From Vibrio qingdaonensis (lineage in GTDB: Bacteria; Pseudomonadota; Gammaproteobacteria; Enterobacterales; Vibrionaceae), in NCBI RefSeq assembly GCF_026191675.1, contig NZ_JAKRRY010000008.1, positions 1 through 64,000 of the forward strand: DNA of 64,000 nt, given 5' to 3'. Every line of letters begins with the position of its first letter. Positions within the stretch are counted from its first letter, which is position 1. Below, piece after piece: positions 42,940 through 50,257 of this stretch. The notes under the pieces were generated by a model, which ran no database searches, was not told where the DNA came from, and worked only from the letters and a program-made list of their open reading frames with translations. The translations under genes and the position numbers were made by a program.

Positions 42940-43134
42940 ATGAGCCGACAAGCGGAACAACAGCCGACCATCAGCACCAAACCAAATCCGCGCGTCAGCA
43001 AACGCAAAAAAGCCGAACTCTATACAGAGTCCGGCTTTCTCACTTCCAAGGGCAGCAAGCAAAAGTTGCCAAAGGATGTAATCAGCATAGCCTTGCACTA
43101 TCTGGTATGTGAAATGTTAAAAGCACACTCATGA
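42940..43134 (+). CDS. Small basic phage protein downstream of the SOS gene
   Basis: Sixty-four residues, basic (NPRVSKRKKAELY, SKGSKQKLPKDV), ending in a short hydrophobic helix (ISIALHYLVCEMLKA). It is 46 bases after the LexA-controlled gene and probably in the same transcript. The ribosome site is poor and two other frames overlap it, so the call is tentative. Confidence 0.45.
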   Translation: MSRQAEQQPTISTKPNPRVSKRKKAELYTESGFLTSKGSKQKLPKDVISIALHYLVCEMLKAHS

Positions 43135-43217
43135 AGTCAGTCACAGACAGTCATACTTGATTGTGAACACATCAAGCTGAATCTTGAACGAACCATACAA
43201 ATTACACGAAACGCATT

Positions 43218-43267
43218 GAACACAACGCACGAACGGAGCGACGCTGAGCGGAGGCCGTGCGTTGTGT
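43218..43267. repeat. Hairpin ACACAACGCACG / CGTGCGTTGTGT
   Basis: Perfect 12-base arms around a purine-rich loop of about 26 bases containing GGAGCGACGCTGAGCGGAGG. A candidate single-strand origin or packaging signal of the phage. Confidence 0.6.
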
Positions 43268-43370
43268 GAAAAAGTGCAGTCAAGTATGGTAATAGTATGA
43301 AATTACGTCAAAATTGTTAATTTGAAACGGCAATGAAACGAAAGTTCTAGTACTAAAAGAAGCAACGCGA

Positions 43371-43395
43371 GAGTATGTCAAAAAATGACATACTC
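43371..43395. repeat. Perfect 10-base hairpin GAGTATGTCA / TGACATACTC
   Basis: Ten-base arms with an A5 loop, no T-run. In single-stranded phage DNA this would fold tightly. Possible packaging or complementary-strand origin element. Confidence 0.6.
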
Positions 43396-43824
43396 ATAAC
43401 GAATGCCAGCTCAACAAGTTCAAGTTCCTAAGCTAACGTGAATGTCCCGACAGGGATAAGGGCGCCCAACGATACACAATTAGGCATGACTGCCCCAACC
43501 CGCCCGAAACCAAAGCTCCCCATGAAGAAGACGCAAACCCCCTACCTTCCTGCAAAGCCAGCCTTGCAGAGAGCAGAAACGAGAATGGCGAGTTAAGCAA
43601 CGGCAACCCAAAGAAGGAGCAACAATAGAGAAAAGGCTTTTGATTGTGATTGAAGCGAGCGCGTCCGTACCTGTATTACGGGGGTAAATTCCACCACTTA
43701 ACAGCTTTCATCAAAAAGTGACTAACTAACATGAGCAACTAAAGTCATAATTGTTGACATTAGTTATGGACAAAACGGTGAACTTGAATGCAAAATACGC
43801 TTGCTTTCCTAGGTAGATTACGAA

Positions 43825-44439
43825 ATGGTAGATAATAAGTTCAAAATTAAGCTGTATATACTCTCTCTAGCGCTCTTATTTTTGATCGTTTTTGTGATGA
43901 CGGTAACGTTACCTGATACAAAGCTCACCACATGCAATGCAGCCCCTTGTACCACTACAGATTTAGTTAAGCAATATCTACTGTCATTTCTGTCAGTTAA
44001 TGTCATTCCAATTATTATGTTAATTTTAATGGCTACCTGTTGGTACATTAAGCATGACTTTGACTATATGCTTGAAGGAGGTGGGCAACAAGTTATCAGA
44101 GTGCAGTCAGTGCAGAATGAAGATTTTGAGCATCTAACTTTCTTGGCGACTTATATAATACCTTTTTTTGGCTTTACGTTTGATGACCCAAGGCGTTTGC
44201 TTGCATACCTAATACTGTTGGTGATTATCGGGATCATGTTCATTAAAACGAATAAGTATTATGCAAATCCTACCCTTGCAGTGTTAGGGTTCAAGCTTTA
44301 CAAAGCTAACTTGTCTGACCGAAATGGGATATACGAATCTGTTACCCTGATAAGTAGAGATAGAGTTAGTGAAAACGATGTGGTTACGTATAAGTTAATA
44401 TCAGAAAATGTATTTTATATTAGTAGAATAAGGACTTAA
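43825..44439 (+). CDS. kwaA: KwaA-like membrane protein of a Kiwa anti-phage system
   Basis: A 204-residue membrane protein with four hydrophobic segments (KLYILSLALLFLIVFVMTVTL; LLSFLSVNVIPIIMLILMATCWYI; FLATYIIPFFGF; LLAYLILLVIIGIMFIKT). The LATYIIP...YYANPTLAVLGFKLYK region is the part I associate with KwaA. It directly precedes the KwaB/DUF4868 gene, the diagnostic Kiwa order. In E. coli Kiwa, KwaA sits in the inner membrane and senses phage attack while KwaB acts on DNA (published knowledge). Noticeably AT-richer than the phage genes before it, suggesting separate origin. Confidence 0.75.
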   Translation: MVDNKFKIKLYILSLALLFLIVFVMTVTLPDTKLTTCNAAPCTTTDLVKQYLLSFLSVNVIPIIMLILMATCWYIKHDFDYMLEGGGQQVIRVQSVQNEDFEHLTFLATYIIPFFGFTFDDPRRLLAYLILLVIIGIMFIKTNKYYANPTLAVLGFKLYKANLSDRNGIYESVTLISRDRVSENDVVTYKLISENVFYISRIRT

Positions 44440-45402
44440 TTGAGTATGGGCAACTTTACACGGTGGTTTGAAAAGTTTGTAGACCAATGTGACGGGATTT
44501 CCGTCTATTTTATCGACGATGCAAATACTATTTTCAACTCCGATATTGACAGCAAGGTTCTAGGTAAATACCGAGAAAGTTTTTGTAAAGAACTTCGCTC
44601 AAAATATACTAACAATGATAGCTTCAGTGTCCCAATGCTCTCAAATTTTGATGAGCGGCAGCATGCACTATATAAATACGATTTTTCACCTAAAGAAATG
44701 CCATTCGATTTCAACCTAACTGAAGAAGTTCTTGCTTACGATGCTACTCGCGTCGTTCCCACTTATCAGGCAAAACATGACAAACTAAGTAATATTCGTG
44801 CTTCAATTGTATTGTTATCATGTAGTGCTCTTAACGAATCAATTGCTTTTTTTCAGTACATTTTTCCTGTATCACTCCTCGGTTCTGATAAAGGTGTCTT
44901 GAATATTACGACGCATAAAACGAGGTTGGTTGAATTAGAGCATGATGTATTGAAACTAAATGCTAACTTTGTTTTTATGCAGGCCAAAAAGCATTACTTT
45001 GTTGAAAATGTGAACACACTTGAGACCAGACTTCACTTCAAAGAAGTCATTCATAGCAGAGCACACTCCTATTCATCTAAACTTGAAGAGCTAGGGATAG
45101 TCGAGGATTTAACAAAATTCAACGAAAGAATAGATAAAGAAACATCCTTTGCAAGAAAACTAGTTAAAGCATATAAAAATTCAGCAGTTATAAAAGATAA
45201 AATAAGTAACGAGAAAATCATTGAGTTTGCAGAGTCACAAGAGTATTACTCAAAACATTTAAAAGCAAATGAAGCAGGAAGTAGTTTCAAGCTAGATAGC
45301 ATCGTCAAATGTAAGCGATTTTTGGAATTACTAAATGATAACTTTTTAAAATCTGAATTGACGGAACAGAACTATTTGGCACGTTCTAAAGATTTAGTTT
45401 AA
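44440..45402 (+). CDS. kwaB: KwaB-like (DUF4868) protein of a Kiwa anti-phage system
   Basis: About 320 residues, close to the usual KwaB length. Visible family-like blocks: ALYKYDFSPKEMPFDF, then a mixed alpha/beta centre with FVMQAKKHYFVENVNTLETRLHFKEVIHSRA, and the C-terminal FLELLNDNFLKSELTEQNYLARSKDLV, whose LND-x-LKS-LT-x-Y-K form I take as DUF4868. It starts at the base after the kwaA stop: TTG at 44440 has AAGGA at ideal spacing, while the ATG at 44446 is the alternative. No separate promoter is seen between them. DUF4868 proteins bind DNA and block phage replication in Kiwa. Confidence 0.78.
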   Translation: MSMGNFTRWFEKFVDQCDGISVYFIDDANTIFNSDIDSKVLGKYRESFCKELRSKYTNNDSFSVPMLSNFDERQHALYKYDFSPKEMPFDFNLTEEVLAYDATRVVPTYQAKHDKLSNIRASIVLLSCSALNESIAFFQYIFPVSLLGSDKGVLNITTHKTRLVELEHDVLKLNANFVFMQAKKHYFVENVNTLETRLHFKEVIHSRAHSYSSKLEELGIVEDLTKFNERIDKETSFARKLVKAYKNSAVIKDKISNEKIIEFAESQEYYSKHLKANEAGSSFKLDSIVKCKRFLELLNDNFLKSELTEQNYLARSKDLV

Positions 45403-45425
45403 AGCGGCAGCAAGCATTCCAGAGA

Positions 45426-45797
45426 TTAGGCCAATTTTATTTTTGTAATAGCTCTAGAAAACTGAAGCAATTTGCTTGTCGTCTTCATTTCAATTTCTGA
45501 GTTGATTTCTATTAGTGCTATACCAGTAAGGACCTGTTGAGCACTTACCATCTGCCCCGTTGGTAAGTGCAACTTCTCCCCGACCATTTCAAAACCTTCC
45601 CACGAATCACCGATCCCTAATTCTCGATGCGAGTACATCCTGATTAGTCGCCTACACTCAGGTGGTATCGGTTCGCCTTTATCCCACGCGCGAACATCCT
45701 TTAGTGATTTAAAACACAGCTTCGCGGTCATTTCTGGCGAAATTCCACACTTCATTTGCCTAAAAATGTAATTATCCGTAACATTTAAGTATCTCAT
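45426..45797 (-). CDS. Phage-type regulator, DUF3653-like (copy 1)
   Basis: A 123-residue protein paralogous to the one at 46373-46759. Shared blocks: AKLCFKSLKDVRAWDKGEPIPPECRRLIRMYSHRELGIGDSWEGFEMVGEKLHLPTGQMVSAQQVLTGIALIEI. The front part looks like a helix-turn-helix that reads a motif (KSLKDVRAW), so a DNA-binding role is likely. Small proteins of this kind accompany Vibrio filamentous phages. It converges on kwaB with 23 bases between. Confidence 0.6.
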   Translation of the reverse strand: MRYLNVTDNYIFRQMKCGISPEMTAKLCFKSLKDVRAWDKGEPIPPECRRLIRMYSHRELGIGDSWEGFEMVGEKLHLPTGQMVSAQQVLTGIALIEINSEIEMKTTSKLLQFSRAITKIKLA

Positions 45798-46102
45798 TTT
45801 TATACCTTTCTTGATTGAAAAGCATATTAATACGCGACACTGTCACTTTAGATACCTGTCAAATAATGCAACTATCAATATCAGCAATGATAGTTGCACT
45901 CACTATCCACTATTTTGGTTATGTGTTTTGGGGTTAAGTACAGAGTTCGTAGAACTTACGTGCATTTGCTTTTTATCTGTAGGATTTGAAGGAAACAACT
46001 GTAGGAGTGTACTTGCATATAATCCTTATGGGATCTAGTTCTCGAACCGTACAACCACCTAGCATTAAAATAGAATTTAACTTACACAGAAAAAGGATAA
46101 AT
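45798..46102. other. Divergent promoter region with an operator-like palindrome
   Basis: About 305 bases between copy 1 of the regulator and the Cys/His-rich gene. Contains the perfect inverted repeat listed separately and the motif GCGACACTGTCAC (45834-45846), one mismatch from matS. No other gene is supported. Confidence 0.5.
45867..45898. promoter_or_regulatory. Operator-like inverted repeat TGCAACTATCA / TGATAGTTGCA
   Basis: Perfect 11-base arms with a ten-base spacer, about 70 bases before the regulator's start and 200 before the opposite gene. No T-run. Centre-to-centre spacing of about two helical turns suits a dimeric regulator; the adjacent DUF3653-like protein is the obvious candidate ligand. 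Confidence 0.55.
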
Positions 46103-46321
46103 ATGAGCCGATTTATTATGAATACTAACGCCCAACGTAATGGCGACCATGAAGTGCATGAAGTGGCGTCTAGTTGCTCTCACATGCCACTTGCTTCAAA
46201 TCAAGAAGATTTAGGCATACATGCGAGTTGCCGAGGTGCTGTCGCGCTTGCTCGGGTAAGACACCCAAACTATCGAATTAATGGCTGTTATTACTGCTGT
46301 AATTCATGCCATACAAGCTAA
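46103..46321 (+). CDS. Cys/His-rich small protein, putative metal-binding
   Basis: Seventy-two residues starting MSRFIMNTNAQRNGDHEVHE, with AAAGGATAA before the ATG. Six Cys and four His are arranged as HEVHEVASSCSH, IHASC, RH and a C-terminal CYYCCNSCHTS, which looks like a zinc-binding or redox site. I recall similar small proteins ending in C-x2-CC-x2-CHT in many bacteria, annotated only as hypothetical. It has its own terminator and sits between two copies of a regulator, inside the dif-bounded element. Confidence 0.7.
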   Translation: MSRFIMNTNAQRNGDHEVHEVASSCSHMPLASNQEDLGIHASCRGAVALARVRHPNYRINGCYYCCNSCHTS

Positions 46322-46325
46322 ATAA

Positions 46326-46352
46326 AAGACCGTCATTGCTGACGGTCTTGTT
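46326..46352. terminator. Terminator between the Cys/His-rich gene and the convergent regulator
   Basis: Perfect ten-base stem AAGACCGTCA / TGACGGTCTT, four-base loop, A-run on the left and TT on the right; may stop both transcripts. Confidence 0.8.
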
Positions 46353-46372
46353 CCCATAACTTTGAAGAGGGC

Positions 46373-46759
46373 TTACGGCTTTGGGCGAAGTTCGTTTAAC
46401 GCTCGCGCAATCCTCGCTATCTTGCTGTTAACTTTAACGTCAGGATGTGCTCCTAGCTCAAGTAAAGCCATCGCTAATATGATTTGCTGAGGTTGCACCA
46501 ACTGGCCTGTAGGTAAGCACAGACGGTCTCCTACCATGTAAAACCCATCCCACTTTTCTTCATCTGAAAGTTCCCTCTTGCGGTACAATCTGACGAGCCT
46601 TTTATACTCCGGTGGGATACAACCACTGCTTTTCCATTTCTCGACGGTAGTCACAGATTTAAAACAAATTTTTGCTACACTTTCCACGGTCAAATCTTCA
46701 AAAATCCGCAGAGTTTTGTGTTTTTGGTAAGTACTTAACTTATTGTAAGTAAAGCGCAT
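46373..46759 (-). CDS. Phage-type regulator, DUF3653-like (copy 2)
   Basis: A 128-residue paralogue of the protein at 45426-45797. Corresponding blocks: AKICFKSVTTVEKWKSSGCIPPEYKRLVRLYRKRELSDEEKWDGFYMVGDRLCLPTGQLVQPQQIILAMALLEL. By eye about half the aligned residues agree. It ends at the shared terminator and starts 40 bases inside the right dif-like site, so it is the last gene of the element. Its promoter probably lies in or beside the attachment site. Confidence 0.62.
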   Translation of the reverse strand: MRFTYNKLSTYQKHKTLRIFEDLTVESVAKICFKSVTTVEKWKSSGCIPPEYKRLVRLYRKRELSDEEKWDGFYMVGDRLCLPTGQLVQPQQIILAMALLELGAHPDVKVNSKIARIARALNELRPKP

Positions 46760-46799
46760 AAAACCACCAAACTTCCTAATTATGCACTTAGTCAGTACT

Positions 46800-46828
46800 A
46801 TTTAACTTAAGCTGGCATAATGCGCACT
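46800..46828 (-). other. Right dif-like XerCD attachment site
   Basis: Read on the minus strand: XerC arm AGTGCGCATTA (same as V. cholerae dif1 as I recall it), a seven-base centre TGCCAGC, and a XerD-type arm TTAAGTTAAAT with one or two changes from TTATGTTAAAT. Same orientation as the left site. The XerC arm looks host-derived and the centre and XerD side look phage-derived. Confidence 0.82.
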
Positions 46829-47790
46829 AACGTACCCAAATTTAACATTTAGGCACACACGTTCAAAACTGTCTCATCCATCACAGTAAGTTATTGATAT
46901 GTATACCGAACTCCCTATAAAAATTTCTTTCCTCAGCGTTAATCCCTCATACAATCCGAATGGCTTGCTGCATACTGTACGTCTAACAACCTAAAATTAC
47001 ACGAAAAAATAGTTTCGCCGCCCTTCAAATTCCTGAGGCACTTCATGTTTTATGAGTCATTCAAAATGTTTTACTGCTGTGAGCTTTCATCTATGCGTTA
47101 AGGCGCTGAGTTTTTCACGTTAATGTTGCCATCGTTCGCTGCTGGATTGATGCTGGCATTCATCAATCCACTCACTGTAAAACTGCTGAACGTAATATTG
47201 ATTGACCATTTGTTTACCCATGAACTTCTGCATCTTCTGTCCATTCGTATCGTGGGCTTTGGTGAATTAACTTGTCTCTCTGGGCACTTAAAATACTACT
47301 CAGAAAGTTTCAGGGTTGAAATACTATAGCTTACTCGCTAGTTCCAACTAATGTTCGCTTTGGAAAACCGCCGAGCTACACAATCTATCTCTATCGACCA
47401 AAACACTCCGACACCTGAAACAATGCAAGCATAGCTTTTTGATTAAGACGCTTAATGTTAACTGGAATGTATTTTCAGGCGATTTGTATTTTCGTCTACC
47501 GCTAAGTCAACGATCACGGCATATGAATCATCTTCTCAAGTGTTATCTATCGCGCGATAAAGTCACCCTGTCACATTGGGTAAAGTTGGTCATACTATAG
47601 TCCTGATACACTCTAAGTCCTATACGTACTAAAATCAGCGCTGTGTTACCGCGTCACGAAAGCCGAATTCTACCTGACATCATTCGTAAACATCATCACG
47701 AATGCGACACTTATATGCCATAAGATTTATATAGATTATTAGCCATCACCTAATGCTGTATATTTAAACAGTACCTCGCGATGGGTGTCA
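46829..47790. other. About 1 kb without a supported gene, possibly decayed
   Basis: Frames here have no ribosome sites. On the minus strand between about 47130 and 47275 a piece reads like protein (QKMQKFMGKQMVNQYYVQQF, then YSEWIDECQHQSSSERWQH and a stop) but has no intact start or upstream partner, so it may be the tail of a lost gene. The rest shows no recognisable feature. Confidence 0.45.
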
Positions 47791-48390
47791 CTACTTTTTA
47801 AAGTGACTGTATATGTCATCAATCGACCCAGATACGTCGAGTGGATTTGTGAGCCCTTGCACTAACATCATTGCCGAACTGATTTCGGCTAATGTGCTAT
47901 TTCGCGAGCAGGCGACTCGCTCTGGAGTTGACATATAAGTATGTGGCCAACCAGCATAGCCACCTTTTCGCCAGTTATCATTCGCACCACCTTCACTATC
48001 ACTTGGTAATCGAAAGTCATCTTCTTCTGCGCTATCGATGACAACCATAACTAAGTCTTGGTCTCTTGGGTAGTAACCTGGGTTCATGCCCAAAATTCGT
48101 TCGATTTTTAGGTGTGTTAGGCTTTTACCAAAGCTATCGAATGTACTACGGTCTGTAACCCAGAATACACCGTCTTTTCTACCTAGTGTCTTGTTGGATT
48201 TAACGTGCTCTTCAAAGATTGCCCTTGGAAACACACAAACTGGCATGTCAAGTTTATAGTTCGTCACTGGCACGATAGCCGTAGGGACTTTGTCGATAAC
48301 GGCCAAAGCGGAGCAAAGCTGAGTTGGAGTGACTAGGTTCTTAGACTGCTGCATTAACCGTCGAGCTAATATGGAAGACGATGGAAACAT
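47791..48390 (-). CDS. Unrecognised protein, 199 residues
   Basis: Begins MFPSSSILARRLMQQSKNLVTPTQLCSALAVIDKVPTAIVPVTN; a later part is charged and Gly-rich (DLVMVVIDSAEEDDFRLPSDSEGGANDNWRKGGYAGWP). No signal peptide or membrane segment. The ATG at 48390 with AGAGGT before it was preferred over a TTG 17 codons upstream. I recognise no family. The codon pattern looks genuine and the frame is open for over 200 codons in an otherwise empty stretch. Confidence 0.6.
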   Translation of the reverse strand: MFPSSSILARRLMQQSKNLVTPTQLCSALAVIDKVPTAIVPVTNYKLDMPVCVFPRAIFEEHVKSNKTLGRKDGVFWVTDRSTFDSFGKSLTHLKIERILGMNPGYYPRDQDLVMVVIDSAEEDDFRLPSDSEGGANDNWRKGGYAGWPHTYMSTPERVACSRNSTLAEISSAMMLVQGLTNPLDVSGSIDDIYSHFKK

Positions 48391-48820
48391 AATATGACCT
48401 CTGTAAATGCCTGGTAGTAAAAACGACAACTCTTGCGTCAATAGGCTGTCTCAATATCATTATGGCACAACGCACATATAACGTAGTACATGATAATAAT
48501 ATGCCTCAATGACTTAGTTATAGTGCGTGACGGATCCTCTTCTAATCTTACTTTAAGTAAACACTTACTTTTGCCGTATACTCCAGCACACGAGCCAGCA
48601 TAATATGCTAGTGGAAATTAAGCGCAATTCCATTCTGTAATTTAGTTACAAAATGGAAATGTATCTCGACATTGCGGCAGCATAATGTGCTTTGATAAGT
48701 TGCTGTTATTTCGTTGTATTTTAATCAGTTATGTATGCTGTCAGCATGAAATGGTATGTATTGAGACACAAAAAAAGGCTCCCTATTGGGAGCCTTTCAT
48801 GTGATTCTGTTTGATTTTAA
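48391..48820. other. Intergenic region
   Basis: About 430 bases holding the promoter side of the unrecognised gene and the yoaH terminator. Two similar motifs, CAGCATAATATGCT (near 48596) and CAGCATAATGTGCT (near 48678), resemble a XerC arm but have no XerD arm. No gene seen. Confidence 0.4.
48775..48797 (-). terminator. Terminator of the yoaH-like gene
   Basis: AGGCTCCC / GGGAGCCT stem, four-base loop; followed on the minus strand by a run of eight T. Confidence 0.85.
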
Positions 48821-48973
48821 CTACTTGGGTAATTCTGCTTTTTCTTTACGTATTTGCTCTGCGACCATTTTGATTGCTTGAGCAGTACTAATACCTTGCT
48901 GCATAAGTTCTTGAATTTTCTCGACAGCAGCTTGTTGCTCTTGGTGAGATAAGGTTGGTAAATCGTCAAACAT
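48821..48973 (-). CDS. yoaH: YoaH/UPF0181-family small protein
   Basis: Fifty residues, [20 protein letters not shown] then [20 protein letters not shown] and [10 protein letters not shown]. This matches the UPF0181 pattern (LP-x-L-H-x-QQ-x-AVE-x-IQ-x-LM-x-QG). A strong AGGAGG precedes the ATG. Its role is unknown. It lies 65 bases after the TraF-like gene on the same strand and may share the vxr transcript. A terminator follows. Confidence 0.85.
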   Translation of the reverse strand: MFDDLPTLSHQEQQAAVEKIQELMQQGISTAQAIKMVAEQIRKEKAELPK

Positions 48974-49038
48974 AAAGTCCTCCTGACGAAGTGTGTCTTA
49001 AAGAAGGACTATAAACGATAATCTCAATCAGGCAAGCG

Positions 49039-50172
49039 CTAATAAGTGGTCATGAAGTTAATCGTTGCGCCCATGGCTTGTGGAGAGGTGTAACTCGCAG
49101 CAATATCGATTTCGAAAATGTTTAACGGGCTTAATCCAATACCAGCGGTGATCGTTCCCTCCGAATCACGCGCCATATTTTTCATGTACCCTCCCCTAAG
49201 TTGGATTTGTCGAACTAGATCAACTTCAATACCCGCTCGTAGCATTTGTACGTTATCGTCAAACTGAGTAAATTTCTTTTCTTCATTCAAGTCGTAGTCC
49301 ACTGAAAACTGAAAATAGTCGGCAATAAAACCTGCACCTACCGTATAGAGTGGCGTCAGCTGATATTCGTATCCATAGTTAATATTCCGACCTCCAATAT
49401 CAACCACTCCAGTAGCGGTTTTAATGTTTCTCGACAACATATTTTTTGCAGAGAACCCCGCTCGAAACGGGCCATTGAACCAGAGTGCGCCCGCATCTAA
49501 GTTAAGCGCTGTTTCACCTTGCGAGTTTTCACGAATATTATTGAGGTTAAAGTCTTTTAGGGAGCTTACTGACGTGTAGGTATAAATACGCTGTAACTTA
49601 GGTGTGACACCAAAAGAAAAGTGTTGCCCAAAGAGTGTCTGATATCGGGCTAACGAGATCCCTACTTCGGTGACAGCAACAGATGCGGTTTTGACCGCCG
49701 ACTGATTCGCGTTCTCTATATCTGTACCACCAGTCGCAATATCTGGTGTGGCTACATTTTCAGCATACGCTTTACCAAATATATTCGCCGCTAGGTAGCG
49801 ATTTGGTATTCCAAATGCTATAGCCCCACCAAAATCTACTTTCGCCTGAGTACCATGCAAGGCATTGAGCGTAGCGCCTGAAGGCGAATTAATGGCAGTG
49901 TCGATCTTATCTAACATTTGGTCTTCGTCGTTATAGCTCACGCCTAAACTCGGAACTAACATGCCGGCGTCGTCATTACGTCTATAAATGGCGACTAACG
50001 CCGGGTTGTAGAATGGTGCAGTAAGATAAGATGCAGAGACAACACCGACTCCGCCCATCGCATCGCCTCTTGCATCAATCGCTAATGTTGATGCGTGTGA
50101 CATTGCGAAAGGCAACATTGAAGCTGTTGAAACTAATGAGAGTGTGGTGAGCGTTTTAATTCTTGAGTTCAT
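49039..50172 (-). CDS. TraF-like outer-membrane protein, vxr cluster
   Basis: A 377-residue exported protein (signal peptide to about MSHAS). The start ARGDAMGGVGVVSASYLTAPFYNPALV is the conserved opening of TraF_2/FadL-like barrels, and alternating strands follow to the end. In V. cholerae I recall a protein of this type closing the vxrABCDE operon, and here it follows vxrC by 86 bases. Five genes are described there; only four are seen in this window, so the vxrD counterpart appears absent or very short. No conjugation genes are present, so the TraF label is only structural. Confidence 0.75.
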   Translation of the reverse strand: MNSRIKTLTTLSLVSTASMLPFAMSHASTLAIDARGDAMGGVGVVSASYLTAPFYNPALVAIYRRNDDAGMLVPSLGVSYNDEDQMLDKIDTAINSPSGATLNALHGTQAKVDFGGAIAFGIPNRYLAANIFGKAYAENVATPDIATGGTDIENANQSAVKTASVAVTEVGISLARYQTLFGQHFSFGVTPKLQRIYTYTSVSSLKDFNLNNIRENSQGETALNLDAGALWFNGPFRAGFSAKNMLSRNIKTATGVVDIGGRNINYGYEYQLTPLYTVGAGFIADYFQFSVDYDLNEEKKFTQFDDNVQMLRAGIEVDLVRQIQLRGGYMKNMARDSEGTITAGIGLSPLNIFEIDIAASYTSPQAMGATINFMTTY

Positions 50173-50257
50173 TACGAAAATGCCGTTAATCCTTTATCTA
50201 GGTATTAACGGCATCAATTGAATTTACTTTAGTGATTAGAGCATTGTTTTACTGATG

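Larger units (their letters stand above)
43135..43824. other. Non-coding region between phage genes and cargo, likely phage origin/packaging zone
   Basis: About 690 bases with no convincing gene. It contains two strong hairpins (listed separately) and a further short one, CTGCAA / TTGCAG near 43550. In filamentous phages the large intergenic region holds the replication origins and packaging signal, and this is the largest gap in the element. The assignment is by position and structure only. Confidence 0.5.

Noticed and set aside
45811..46038. 75-codon plus-strand frame before the Cys/His-rich gene
   Set aside because: Covers the operator palindrome, lacks a ribosome site and reads like random sequence.
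47123..47329. 68-codon plus-strand frame
   Set aside because: Hydrophobic by chance; the opposite strand reads more like protein, so this is probably the shadow of a decayed gene.
48590..48690. Two CAGCATAAT-TGCT motifs as extra XerCD sites
   Set aside because: They resemble the XerC arm, but neither is followed by an XerD-type arm at the right distance.
45800..48800. Integron cassette array with attC sites
   Set aside because: Vibrio genomes often have cassettes of small genes like these, but no attC-type imperfect palindromes separate them and gene directions alternate.
49039..50172. TraF-like gene as part of a conjugation system
   Set aside because: No other transfer gene is near; the barrel architecture and position fit the vxr cluster.
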